From Mycobacterium sp. ST-F2 (GTDB lineage: Bacteria; Actinomycetota; Actinomycetes; Mycobacteriales; Mycobacteriaceae), in NCBI RefSeq assembly GCF_001905655.1, contig NZ_JMHT01000005.1:1-64000 (forward strand): a DNA stretch of 64,000 nucleotides. The letters are read 5' to 3'. The translations under genes were made by a program, and so were the position numbers. Positions within the stretch are counted from its first letter, which is position 1. Each line of letters starts with the position of its first letter. This document shows positions 42,648 through 51,414 of this stretch, piece by piece. The notes beneath the pieces were generated by a model. It was not told where the DNA came from. It did not search any database and worked only from the letters and a program-made list of their open reading frames with translations.

Positions 42648-43958
42648 ATGGCCGACGATTTCCCGCACGCGTCAATCGTCGAAGGCGTTCGGTTCACCGC
42701 TCAGATCGGTGTGCCGAACGTCCTTCTGGGACTGTTCAACAAGCGAGAGTTGCCCACCCGCATCGCATCTGGCCTGAGCTCCGACTACCTGGGATACCAG
42801 CTCGTCGAAGGTATGGTGCGCAGCTACGGTCCCGGCCCGTTCTACGTTCGGGTCGTCGCCGACGAGGCGCTGCTGGTGCACCACCCCGATGATCTGGAGT
42901 TCGTGCTGGGCGGATCGCCCGACCCGTTCGCCTCCGATCCGAAGCCCAAACGCGAGGGGATGGCGGCGTTCCAGCCGGACGCGCTGACCATCTCCCGCGG
43001 GCAGCCGTGGGAGGACCGTCGCCGGTTCGCTGAAGCGGTTCTGGACACCGGACATCCGGTACACCGGTTGGCGCAGGCCTTCGTCGAGAAGGTGGCTCAG
43101 ACGGTGGACGGCCTCGGGTCCGGGGCGCTGAAGTGGTCCGAGTGGAACGCGGCGTTCCAGCGCCTGACCCGGTGTGTCGTCTTCGGTGACAAGGCCGCCG
43201 ACGACACCCGGCTCACCTCGCAGCTCAGCGAACTGATGTCCGCGGGCAACGGGATGCCGGGCGAGCCGGCACCGGGGTATCCGGAATTCGTTTCCCACAT
43301 CGAGTCCTATCTGACGGACCCGGAACCGGGCAGTCTGGCCGCACTCATCGGGGAGACCACTCCGCCGGAGACCGCGAGCCCCGCGAGCCAGGTGATCCAC
43401 TGGCTGTTCGCGATGGGGGATACCCTGGCGGCCAATGCTTTCCGCACGCTGGCGGTGCTGTCCACGCATTCGGAGAACTTGACCGAGGTCCGGGCGGAGA
43501 TGGCCGCGGCCGACATCAACTCGGGGCAGGGCATCGCGTCGCTGAAATACCTCGGCGGGTGCCTGCTCGACACCATGCGGCTGTGGCCGACGACGGGGTT
43601 GTTCGGCCGCGTCGCAACCCGGGACATCGAGTTTCCCAGTGGGGCGGTGCTGCCCGAAGGCAAGCAGGTTCTCATCTACAACGTGTTCAACCACCGGAAC
43701 CGTGACCGGATCCCGTACGCCGACCGGTTCTCGCCGGGTGAGTGGGTCAGCGGGGACGCCGGAAGCGACTGGTCGTACAACTTCTTCAGCCACGGCCCAC
43801 AGGGCTGCCCGGGCGCGGGCCTGTCGGTGTTCCTCGGGCAGGCCTTCCTGGCGCACGTACTGGACGGATCCACTCCCGTGCTGCGCGGCGCTACGCTGAA
43901 CTCACAGAAGTCACTGCCGCACAGCATCGACCTGTACGGCATCAGCATCGAACGCTAG
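42648..43958 (+). CDS. Cytochrome P450, partner of the heme dioxygenase
   Basis: A 436-residue P450. The heme-thiolate motif is FFSHGPQGCPGAG (Cys near residue 390), and the I-helix reads FAMGDTLAAN, with the acid-threonine pair of oxygen-activating P450s. The normally invariant ExxR of the K-helix appears as DTMR in CLLDTMRLWPTT, a Glu-to-Asp change. No membrane anchor is seen. The seven-base gap to the dioxygenase gene suggests the P450 acts on its hydroperoxide or hydroxy product, as do the P450 halves of fungal dioxygenase fusions, although a plain hydroxylation is equally possible. A 13-base gap leads to the acyl-CoA dehydrogenase gene. Confidence 0.9.
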   Translation: MADDFPHASIVEGVRFTAQIGVPNVLLGLFNKRELPTRIASGLSSDYLGYQLVEGMVRSYGPGPFYVRVVADEALLVHHPDDLEFVLGGSPDPFASDPKPKREGMAAFQPDALTISRGQPWEDRRRFAEAVLDTGHPVHRLAQAFVEKVAQTVDGLGSGALKWSEWNAAFQRLTRCVVFGDKAADDTRLTSQLSELMSAGNGMPGEPAPGYPEFVSHIESYLTDPEPGSLAALIGETTPPETASPASQVIHWLFAMGDTLAANAFRTLAVLSTHSENLTEVRAEMAAADINSGQGIASLKYLGGCLLDTMRLWPTTGLFGRVATRDIEFPSGAVLPEGKQVLIYNVFNHRNRDRIPYADRFSPGEWVSGDAGSDWSYNFFSHGPQGCPGAGLSVFLGQAFLAHVLDGSTPVLRGATLNSQKSLPHSIDLYGISIER

Positions 43959-43971
43959 CTGGGGGACCCTT

Positions 43972-45891
43972 GTGACGACGACCGCCGAACATCTCCGCTA
44001 CGCCCTTGACGGACGGTGGCGCGAGGTGAAAGACCGTATTCGGCAAGAGCTTTCCGCTGACCTGTTCAAGCCGCACTACACGCCGGACACCGCGGTGGCC
44101 CGAGCCAAGGTCACCGAGCAGATGAAGTACATGGCGTCGCGCGGCGCCGCCGAGGACGCCTTCGCGAAGGGGCACGGCGGCAACGGTGATGCGGGCGCCA
44201 CCATCGCCCGTATCGAGATGCTGGCCATGAGTGACCTGTCGTTGATGGTCAAGGCCGGCGTGCAGTGGGGCCTGTTCGGCGGCGCCATCGACAACCTGGG
44301 CACGGAACGTCACCACGAGGCGTACGTGCGCAAGGCCATCGACCTGGACCTCGTCGGCTGCTTCGGCATGACCGAGACCGGACACGGCAGTGACGTGCAG
44401 TCCCTGGAGACGACCGCCACGTACGACCCGGCGACCGGGGAGTTCGTCATCGATTCTCCGACACCTACGGCGCGCAAGGATTACATCGGCGGCGCTGCTG
44501 AATCTGCCCAGGTATCAGCGGTTTTCGCACAGCTGATCACGGGCGGCGAGAGCCAGGGCGTGCACTGTTTCATGGTGCCGCTGCGCGACGAGTACGGCAA
44601 CGACCTACCGGGCATCCGCACCTCGGACTGTCACTACAAGGGCGGGCTGCCCGGTGTGGACAACGGTCGCATCCAGTTCGACCATGTGCGCATCCCGCGG
44701 GAGAACCTGCTGAACCGCTATGGCGACGTTGCGGAGGATGGCACCTACTCGTCGCCCATCGACAACCCCAACCGGCGGTTCTTCACCATGCTGGGCACCC
44801 TGATCCGCGGACGCGTGACGGTCGGCGGCAGTGCCGCAGCCGCCGCCCGTGTCGCATTGGATATCGCGACTCGATATGCGTTGCAGCGCAGGCAGTTCGA
44901 GGCGCCGAAGACGGATGACGAAGTCCTGATCATGGACTACCTGGTGCACCAGCGTCGGCTGCTGCCGCTGATCGCGAAGTCCTATGCACTGCAGTTCGCG
45001 CAGAACGAGTTGGTGGCGGACCTGCACGATCTGACGGAGGAAGCCGAACCCGACGGTGAGGTGCAGCGTGAGCTCGAGGCGCGCGCCGCCGGTCTGAAGG
45101 CCGCGGCGACGTGGCACGCCACCAAAGCCATCCAGGAGTGCCGCGAAGCCTGTGGCGGCGCAGGGTATCTGGCGGAGAACCGGCTCATCGCGCTCAAGGC
45201 GGACACCGACGTGTTCACCACCTTCGAAGGCGACAACCACGTCTTGACGCAGTTGGTGGCCAAGCACCTGCTCACCGAGTACGCCGACGACATCAAGGGC
45301 ATGAGCCCATTCGAGTGGGTGAAGTTCGCGACCAGCACGGCCCGCGAGCGGGTGCGTCGGAGTACCGGCACCGAGACCATCCTGCAGAACCTGCTCGACA
45401 CTCGCCAGGACAACGAGGAAGAGGGCAGCCTCTTCAACCGCGGCACCCAGGCGAAGATGTTCGAGGACCGGGCCGACTATCTGCTGTCGACGGTCGCCCG
45501 CCGCCTGCAGGCCAACTCCAAGGAGATGAGCCCGTTCGAGGCGTTCAACTCCGTGCAGGACCATGTGCTGCACGCGGCGTCGGCGCACATCGACCGCATC
45601 GTGTTCGAGTCGTTCGCCGCCGGTATCGACGCGTGCACGGATCCCGAGGCCCGCGAGATCTTCGGCCTCGTGTGCGACCTGTATGCGCTGTCGGTGATCG
45701 AAGAAGACAAGGCCTGGTACATCGAGCACCGCTTCCTGTCCATGGACCGGGCGAAGGCCGTCACCGCCGGCATCAACGACCGCTGCCGCAAGCTGCGGCC
45801 GTACGCCGAGGTGTTGGTCGACGGGTTCGGGATTCCCGAGCAACTGCGCTACGCCGAGATGCTGCACCCGGAGCGCATCCCGGATATCTGA
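43972..45891 (+). CDS. Long acyl-CoA dehydrogenase / acyl-CoA oxidase-like flavoprotein
   Basis: A 639-residue FAD enzyme with GTG start 43972, longer than the usual 380-400 residues of acyl-CoA dehydrogenases and closer to peroxisomal acyl-CoA oxidases. The FAD/substrate loop is GCFGMTETGHGSDVQ, the catalytic base is probably the Glu of FTTFEGDNHVL, and CREACGGAGYLAENRL precedes it as in oxidases. A second C-terminal helical domain (residues about 430-639) follows. It is the last gene of the dioxygenase-P450 operon and could start beta-oxidation of the processed acyl chain. Confidence 0.88.
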   Translation: MTTTAEHLRYALDGRWREVKDRIRQELSADLFKPHYTPDTAVARAKVTEQMKYMASRGAAEDAFAKGHGGNGDAGATIARIEMLAMSDLSLMVKAGVQWGLFGGAIDNLGTERHHEAYVRKAIDLDLVGCFGMTETGHGSDVQSLETTATYDPATGEFVIDSPTPTARKDYIGGAAESAQVSAVFAQLITGGESQGVHCFMVPLRDEYGNDLPGIRTSDCHYKGGLPGVDNGRIQFDHVRIPRENLLNRYGDVAEDGTYSSPIDNPNRRFFTMLGTLIRGRVTVGGSAAAAARVALDIATRYALQRRQFEAPKTDDEVLIMDYLVHQRRLLPLIAKSYALQFAQNELVADLHDLTEEAEPDGEVQRELEARAAGLKAAATWHATKAIQECREACGGAGYLAENRLIALKADTDVFTTFEGDNHVLTQLVAKHLLTEYADDIKGMSPFEWVKFATSTARERVRRSTGTETILQNLLDTRQDNEEEGSLFNRGTQAKMFEDRADYLLSTVARRLQANSKEMSPFEAFNSVQDHVLHAASAHIDRIVFESFAAGIDACTDPEAREIFGLVCDLYALSVIEEDKAWYIEHRFLSMDRAKAVTAGINDRCRKLRPYAEVLVDGFGIPEQLRYAEMLHPERIPDI

Positions 45892-45974
45892 AAAAGTGTC
45901 CCGATTGCGATGACTGAGCACTCCTAGTCAGTGAACGGTGCCCACGAGGGCTCCGACCTGCCAAGGAGAACATC

Positions 45975-46400
45975 ATGACCGCTGTATCTGTCCGCCGTCG
46001 CTCAGCCGTCGCAGCTGCGCTCGTCGCCGCCGGAGCCGTCGCCGGCGCACTTGGCGCGGCGAGCCCGGCGAACGCTGGAGTCAACAGGTACCTCGCCATC
46101 GCGTTCTCACCGGCGACAGGGCAGTGGGGTTACACACAGAGCCTGTTGGACGCGAACCAGGCCAAGTTCGACGCGGTGGGTTACTGCCTCAACAAGGGCG
46201 GGACCGACTGCCGGATCGTGGTGTGGGGCGACAACGAGTGCGCCGCACTCGCGACGAGTCCCAACCCGTTCAACCACAGCCTCATGTGGGGCACAGGTGT
46301 GGCCCAGACGCAGAAGGAGGCCGAGACGAAAGCCCGGCTGTCGACGTCGTTCGGCGCGACCGTCGTCCTGTCGTTCTGCTCACTCGGCACCGAGCACTGA
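45975..46400 (+). CDS. Exported DUF4189-type protein
   Basis: A 141-residue secreted protein with a clear AAGGAGA ribosome site before ATG 45975. The signal peptide runs to about residue 33 (RRRSAVAAALVAAGAVAGAL, ASPANA). The mature domain AIAFSPATGQWGYTQSLLDA, VGYCLNKGGTDCRIVVWGDN, ECAALATS matches DUF4189, a small family with conserved cysteines (four here: YCL, DCR, ECA, FCS) likely forming disulfides. Function unknown; common in mycobacteria and related actinobacteria. Confidence 0.75.
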   Translation: MTAVSVRRRSAVAAALVAAGAVAGALGAASPANAGVNRYLAIAFSPATGQWGYTQSLLDANQAKFDAVGYCLNKGGTDCRIVVWGDNECAALATSPNPFNHSLMWGTGVAQTQKEAETKARLSTSFGATVVLSFCSLGTEH

Positions 46401-46454
46401 CACGGGCGGGGTAGCGTCGTCCAATACGGTTGCGGACGGCGAAAGGGACCCGCC

Positions 46455-46718
46455 ATGGATCTGAAGAAGAATGCGGCGCTTTTCGCGGCAGCAGGCGCGG
46501 CTGCGGGAATTCTCGTCGCACCGGCGGCACACGCCGATATCTGCGACCCGTCGGCCACCGTCTGTCAGGGCAGTGAGGTCGGCGGCGAAACGTCGGTGCC
46601 GGCCGCTTCGCCGTCGGTCATCGCGGACAACGAGGAGTTCCCGTTCGGCGACGATGAGTGGTACCTCTACCCCGGCGGCGTCATCAACCGTGGAGGCGGT
46701 GGCGGCGGGCACCGTTAG
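46455..46718 (+). CDS. Small secreted protein, Gly-rich tail
   Basis: An 87-residue exported peptide. The signal peptide MDLKKNAALFAAAGAAAGIL ends near PAAHA; two cysteines follow (ICDPSATVCQ). The chain is then acidic (NEEFPFGDDEWYLYPGG) and ends with six glycines before His-Arg. GAAAGGG-type ribosome site upstream. The function is not known. Confidence 0.6.
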   Translation: MDLKKNAALFAAAGAAAGILVAPAAHADICDPSATVCQGSEVGGETSVPAASPSVIADNEEFPFGDDEWYLYPGGVINRGGGGGGHR

Positions 46719-46760
46719 GTCGAGTGCTGCTTTCTCTCTGGGCATGTTTCGCCGGAAGCC

Positions 46761-46831
46761 GTCAACTTTCCTTGACCGTCAACGAAAGTTGACGACTCCA
46801 GATCGAACGTGTCGACGGAGAGCCGACGCGC
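46761..46831 (+). repeat. 71-nt structured direct repeat, copy 1
   Basis: A 71-base element that recurs at 51227-51297 in the same orientation with 60 of 71 positions identical and no gap. Positions 1-33 are a near-perfect palindrome (GTCAACTTTC...GAAAGTTGAC, 15 of 16 pairs). Positions 34-71 are a conserved non-palindromic block (CTCCAGATCGAACG, then GGAGAGCCGACGCG). Stem changes between copies are compensatory. It lies in the gap between the secreted-protein gene and the convergent end of the DUF302 gene. Confidence 0.8.
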
Positions 46832-46840
46832 TGGTCGAGC

Positions 46841-47362
46841 TCACGGTGCATCGCCGGTGCTCGATACCTTCTCGGCCAGGGCGGCGAGTTTGTCGTCCAG
46901 AATCAGTGCCGCGGCGTGCAGCGGTGGGTTGTCGTCGACAACCATCAGCGACGACGGCTTGACGTAGGTCAGGGCGCTCCGGTTGTCGTCGACTTCCGTC
47001 AGCAGGACCTCGACGGGAGCGAACAGCCCGGCCGTCAGGTCGTGTCTGATCATGGTGATTGCGATGAGCGGATTGCCGAGGATGACGCGCAAGGCCTTCC
47101 GGTCTACTCCCGCAGTGCTGAGCCACGAGGTGTGGTCGATCAGGTGCATCAACATGAAATCGCTGGGTCCGGCCTGGCGCTGGACGTCCGCTTCGAACGC
47201 GTTCCAGTCGCGATCTGCCAATGCTCGGAGGCCGGTTATCTGCGCGGGCTCTGCACCGATATCGGCGAGCAGATCGTCACGCAGTTCATCGAACGTCTTG
47301 TCACTGTCGAACCGCATCCGAACTCCGCTGAACGGAATCGCCTGAGCCTCACTCGTCGTCAT
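46841..47362 (-). CDS. DUF302 domain protein
   Basis: A 173-residue protein. The phrase FDSDKTFDELRDDLLADIGA and the segment MLMHLIDHTSWLSTAGVDRK resemble DUF302 and related small alpha/beta proteins, and NPLIAITMIRHDLTAGLFAP with EVLLTEVDDNRSAL is the typical nucleotide- or cofactor-like core. ATG 47362 overlaps by 14 bases the end of a small upstream frame. Roles for DUF302 are not settled. The gene is divergent from the cyclase regulator. Confidence 0.7.
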   Translation of the reverse strand: MTTSEAQAIPFSGVRMRFDSDKTFDELRDDLLADIGAEPAQITGLRALADRDWNAFEADVQRQAGPSDFMLMHLIDHTSWLSTAGVDRKALRVILGNPLIAITMIRHDLTAGLFAPVEVLLTEVDDNRSALTYVKPSSLMVVDDNPPLHAAALILDDKLAALAEKVSSTGDAP

Positions 47363-47468
47363 GATCGACCTTCGCGACGTCGGTGCGATGGACCTGCGGC
47401 CGGGGCGTGTGGTCGATGTTCAAGCTGAGCAGTTCGGGGCGGCTGTAGTGTGCTTTGACGATGGTCAT
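47349..47468 (-). CDS. Small ORF coupled to the DUF302 gene
   Basis: A 39-residue frame from ATG 47468 (MTIVKAHYSRPELLSLNIDH, then TPRPQVHRTDVAKVDHDDE). Nearly all third codon positions are G or C, the pattern of real genes here. The stop lies 14 bases inside the DUF302 gene in another frame, so translation may be coupled. A weak AGGA site lies nine bases before the start. It is too short for confident annotation. Confidence 0.45.
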   Translation of the reverse strand: MTIVKAHYSRPELLSLNIDHTPRPQVHRTDVAKVDHDDE

Positions 47469-47876
47469 CTGGCGGGGTCCTATCGCTGGTGCCGCCGGGG
47501 GTGGCGGCCTGACACCTACTCTGCGCCGGGTCGAGGCCGGATGGGGAGGCCGAGATGATCCTGGTATTCGCGGGGACACGATGCAGGTCACTTTCGCAGG
47601 TTGATCGCCGAGGCCGAGCTCGTGTGTCAAATGTGTTGTGAGCTAGGCGCATAAGCTCATCGTCGGCGGGCGGCTGGCTTCTCGCCCGGCTGCTTTCGAG
47701 GGCCGAAATTTGTCGGTGCCCTCTGCGAGCAGTCCTGCTATGTGATGCCGTAACAATCGGAGGGCGGATACGCAGTTCTGCGGATGTTTGTCCCATCTGG
47801 TCCGGTCACGCTGATTACCATGAGCGACATCGTTCGACGGGTAGATGTACCGCCGTTGACCTGGAGTGATGTGGGC
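47469..47876. other. Divergent intergenic region, DUF302 unit / cyclase regulator
   Basis: About 400 bases with no convincing gene. The last 57 bases are open in frame with the cyclase regulator from ATG 47820, so the protein could start there instead of 47877. No repeat or RNA element was recognised. Confidence 0.4.
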
Positions 47877-50800
47877 ATGAGCGAGCTGCTGCCGGCAGGG
47901 ACCGTGACACTGCTGCTGGCAGACGTCGAGGGTTCGACGCGACTGTGGGAGACCCAGCCCGAGGAGATGACCGCCGCGCTGGCGCGGCTGGATCAAGTGG
48001 TATCCACCGCGATCGCCGCACACAACGGGGTGCGGCCGCTGGAGCAGGGCGAGGGCGACAGCTTCGTGGCAGCGTTCGCCCGAGCGAGCGATGCCGTCAA
48101 GTGTGCGCTCGATCTGCAGCGAGCCCGGCTGGCGCCAATCCGGATGCGGATCGGCATCCATACCGGGGAGGTGCAACTGCGCGACGAAAACAACTACGCG
48201 GGGCCGGCCGTCAATCGAACTGCCCGACTTCGTGATCTGGCACACGGCGGGCAGACGGTGCTGTCCGGCGCGGCGGAGGACATGGTTGTCGATCTGCTGC
48301 CCGATGGCGCATGGCTGACCGATCTGGGTACGCATCAACTACGTGATCTTCTGCGGCCCGAACGGGTGGTGCAGTTGTGTCATCCAGATCTCCGCAACGA
48401 GTTTCCGCCGCTGCGCACAGTGAATAATATTGGCACACAAGGCCTTCCGGTGGAGTTGACGACGTTCGTCGGCCGGCGAGAGCAGCTCATCGAAGTGTGT
48501 CAGCTGGTGGTGAACAACCGGCTGGTGACGTTGACCGGTACGGGCGGCGTGGGTAAGACCCGGATGGCTGTTCAGGTGGCCACCCGCGTCGCCGACGATC
48601 TGGGCGGGCTGTGGTGCGTCGACCTGGCCCCGATCACCGAGCCCGATCTTGCGGCCTCGTCGGTCGCACGGGCGGTGGGCCTGCTGGACCAACCGGGCCG
48701 CACACCGGCCGATTCCGTGGTGCGATTTCTCTCCCGCCGTCGAGGGGTGCTGGTCCTCGACAACTGCGAACATCTCCTGAACGCCACGGCGGCACTGGTT
48801 GTCGACATCACGCGGACCTGCACTGCGATAAAAGTTTTGACCACCAGCCGCGAACCACTCGGGGTCGCCGGTGAAGTGACGTGGCGCGTGCCGTCGCTGT
48901 CGTTGACCGACGAGTCGGTGCAGCTGTTCGCTGACCGGGCGCGGGCCGTGCGGCCGGATTTCCTTGTCACCGAACGGAATTCCACCGTTGTTGGCGAGAT
49001 CTGCACACGCCTGGATGGTCTGCCGCTGGCGATCGAACTCGCCGCGGCGCGGGTTCGGGCCCTGGCACCGGAAGAGATCCTGGACGGCTTGCACGACCGG
49101 TTCCGGCTGTTGACCGGCGGAGCACACACGGCGGTCCGACGCCAGCAGACGTTGCTGGCGTCGGTGGAGTGGTCCCATGCGATGTTGACTGAGCCCGAAC
49201 AGATCCTGCTCCGTCGGCTGGCCGTGTTCGTGGGCGGATTCGACCTGGACGCCGCGCGATCCGTCTGTGCCGACGCCGGTGTCGAGAGTTATCAGGTCTT
49301 GGACGAACTCACTTTGCTCGTCGACAAATCACTGGTGATCGCCGAGAACACGGGCAGCCGCACGCGGTACCGCCTGCTGGAGACGGTCCGTCAGTACGCG
49401 CTCGAAAAGCTGGGCGGCTCAGGTGAATCCGATGAGGTGCGTAATCGGCATCGTGACCACTACTCGGGTCTCGCATCGCAATTGGATGCGTCGACCGGTG
49501 CCGGCTACGACCAGCGGCTGCATGATGTGGAGATCGAGTTCGACAACCTGCGGGCCGCATTCGCCTGGAGTCGGGAAAGTCAGGCCATCGACACGGCTCT
49601 GATTCTCGTGTCGGAAATGCAGCCGTTTTGGTTGGGGCGCGGCCGTGTTGGTGAGGGGCTGGCTTGGTTCGATGCGATTCTCCGCGACGGTGCCGCTGAC
49701 CACGGCGCGGTGACGCCGTCGGTACGGGCCTTGGCATACGCGTCCTGTGCTTTCTTGAAAGCGTGGCTTGGTGGTGTAGGCCTCATTGATTCGATCGAGT
49801 TGGCGACGAAGTCGCTGGACCTCGCCCAGCAGGTGGGGGACCGTGCGCTGATGGTGCGGGCACTCATCGCCTGCGGTTGCGCTAGCGGCTATCACCCGGG
49901 GGCCACCCGGCAGTATCTTGCCGAGGCACTCGAGTTGGCACACGAACTTGGCGACGAATGGCGGGTCGGGCAGATTCTCGCGTGGCGTGCCCTTGGCGCA
50001 TTTCTGACCAGCAACCCGCTTGTGGTGCGAGCTGCTGCGATCGAAGCACGGCAGGTCGCCGAAACCGTCGGCGACCACGTCTCAGTCCGCCAGTGTCGAT
50101 TGTGGCTGGCCTGGGCGCAGGTATGGCAGGGCGACCTGGCCACGGCTATCGACGGCCTGCGCGAACTGATCGCTGACGCTGACGCGGCGGGTGATCTCTT
50201 CACGAAAGCGATGGGGCTGGAGACCCTATGCCAGGCGTTGGTGTATCACGGCGACCTGGACGACGCGATGGTGGCAGCGCGCGAGGCGGTCGACGTCAGT
50301 GAGCCGATCGGTGGTGTCACGGAAGGTTGGAGCCATATCGTGGTGGCCTACGCGGCTCTGGCTGCAGGCGACGTCGCGACCGCCGCCGAATCAAGTCGGT
50401 TCGGCTGGCCGCTGACCACGTGGAGCCGGGAAGTCGTGGCGATCCAGCTGGCGCTGATGGCCCAGATCGCGCTGGCGAGTGGCGATACTGAATCGGCCCG
50501 TCGGTATGCCGACGACGGGGTCGCTGACGCCATTGCCTGGAGTCGTATGACTGCGTTGGCGGCACGTGCCCGAATTGCCATGGCGGAAGGCGATTTCCAG
50601 CAGGCCGAGCAGGATGCGCACGCTGCGCTGGCCTGTGGGGTCGAGTGCGAGGCCTGGTTGTTGATGACCGATGTGCTTGAGTGCCTGGCTTCGTCGGCGG
50701 CGGTTGCTGAGAGTTACCCGGAAGCTGCGCGGCTGTTCGGCGCAGCCGACGCCGTCAGGCAACGCACCGGTGAGACTCGGTACCGGATCTATCAGGATGG

Positions 50801-51134
50801 CTATGACGCGTCCGTTGCTGAACTTCGTGCGATCATGGGCGACGATTTCGACGTCGCATGGGATGAGGGCGCGGCGCTGTCTCTGGAGCAGGCGATCGCC
50901 TATGCCCAGCGCGGCCGCGGCGAGCGTAAGCGGCCTTCGAGCGGCTGGGCATCATTGACGCCAGCTGAGCTCGAGGTGGTGAAGCTGGCGGTCGCCGGAC
51001 TGCCCAGCAAGGACATCGCCGCCCGGCTGTTCGTCTCGCCTCGGACGGTGCAGACGCACCTGACCCACATCTACGGGAAGCTCGGTGTTGCGTCGCGGGT
51101 GCAACTCGCGCAGGAGGCGGCCCGGCACGCGTGA
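47877..51134 (+). CDS. Giant regulator: class III adenylate cyclase, STAND ATPase, TPR-like repeats, LuxR helix-turn-helix
   Basis: A 1085-residue protein of the Rv0386/Rv1358/Rv2488c type. Order: cyclase catalytic domain (residues 1-170; metal Asp in LLADVEGSTRLWE, EQGEGDSFVAAF, MRIGIHTGEVQL, and transition-state Asn and Arg in AVNRTARLRDL); STAND/NB-ARC ATPase (Walker A LTGTGGVGKTR, Walker B VLVLDNCEHLL, GLPLAIELAAARVRAL); alpha-helical repeats; C-terminal LuxR helix-turn-helix (LTPAELEVVKLAVAGLPSKD, VSPRTVQTHLTHIYGKLGV). Whether the cyclase is active is uncertain, as several family members are weak or have altered substrate residues. ATG 47877 fits the usual family start; ATG 47820 adds 19 residues. 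It sits between two copies of the 71-nt repeat. Confidence 0.9.
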   Translation: MSELLPAGTVTLLLADVEGSTRLWETQPEEMTAALARLDQVVSTAIAAHNGVRPLEQGEGDSFVAAFARASDAVKCALDLQRARLAPIRMRIGIHTGEVQLRDENNYAGPAVNRTARLRDLAHGGQTVLSGAAEDMVVDLLPDGAWLTDLGTHQLRDLLRPERVVQLCHPDLRNEFPPLRTVNNIGTQGLPVELTTFVGRREQLIEVCQLVVNNRLVTLTGTGGVGKTRMAVQVATRVADDLGGLWCVDLAPITEPDLAASSVARAVGLLDQPGRTPADSVVRFLSRRRGVLVLDNCEHLLNATAALVVDITRTCTAIKVLTTSREPLGVAGEVTWRVPSLSLTDESVQLFADRARAVRPDFLVTERNSTVVGEICTRLDGLPLAIELAAARVRALAPEEILDGLHDRFRLLTGGAHTAVRRQQTLLASVEWSHAMLTEPEQILLRRLAVFVGGFDLDAARSVCADAGVESYQVLDELTLLVDKSLVIAENTGSRTRYRLLETVRQYALEKLGGSGESDEVRNRHRDHYSGLASQLDASTGAGYDQRLHDVEIEFDNLRAAFAWSRESQAIDTALILVSEMQPFWLGRGRVGEGLAWFDAILRDGAADHGAVTPSVRALAYASCAFLKAWLGGVGLIDSIELATKSLDLAQQVGDRALMVRALIACGCASGYHPGATRQYLAEALELAHELGDEWRVGQILAWRALGAFLTSNPLVVRAAAIEARQVAETVGDHVSVRQCRLWLAWAQVWQGDLATAIDGLRELIADADAAGDLFTKAMGLETLCQALVYHGDLDDAMVAAREAVDVSEPIGGVTEGWSHIVVAYAALAAGDVATAAESSRFGWPLTTWSREVVAIQLALMAQIALASGDTESARRYADDGVADAIAWSRMTALAARARIAMAEGDFQQAEQDAHAALACGVECEAWLLMTDVLECLASSAAVAESYPEAARLFGAADAVRQRTGETRYRIYQDGYDASVAELRAIMGDDFDVAWDEGAALSLEQAIAYAQRGRGERKRPSSGWASLTPAELEVVKLAVAGLPSKDIAARLFVSPRTVQTHLTHIYGKLGVASRVQLAQEAARHA

Positions 51135-51226
51135 TCCGTTCGACGGCACGAGCGGCTGATCGTGGCATCTGCAGTCACACCGGCAACTTCAGCACAGGTC
51201 TCCCTGGATCACTCTCGCCGGGACCT

Positions 51227-51297
51227 GTCAGGTTTCCCTGACAGTCAAGGAAACCTGACGCCTCCAGATCGAATGTGTCGAGGGAGAGCCGACACGC
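51227..51297 (+). repeat. 71-nt structured direct repeat, copy 2
   Basis: Second copy of the element at 46761-46831. Its stem reads GTCAGGTTTC...GAAACCTGAC; where copy 1 has AC paired with GT, copy 2 has GG paired with CC, so pairing is kept. It lies in the 280-base gap (51135-51414) between the cyclase regulator and the cellulase gene, otherwise without visible features. Confidence 0.8.
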
Positions 51298-51414
51298 CGA
51301 CGGCGTTCATGGCACGTCGCGGGCGAAACGGTGGTCAGCGCCACTTTGGTCACTCGCACACCAACTTTGGCTCCCGATTGGCGTTTATTGACGAAATCGA
51401 ACTATTTTTCTGAG

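Noticed and set aside
46761..51297. CRISPR or tandem-repeat array made of the 71-nt element
   Set aside because: Only two copies, 4.4 kb apart, with genes rather than spacers between them.
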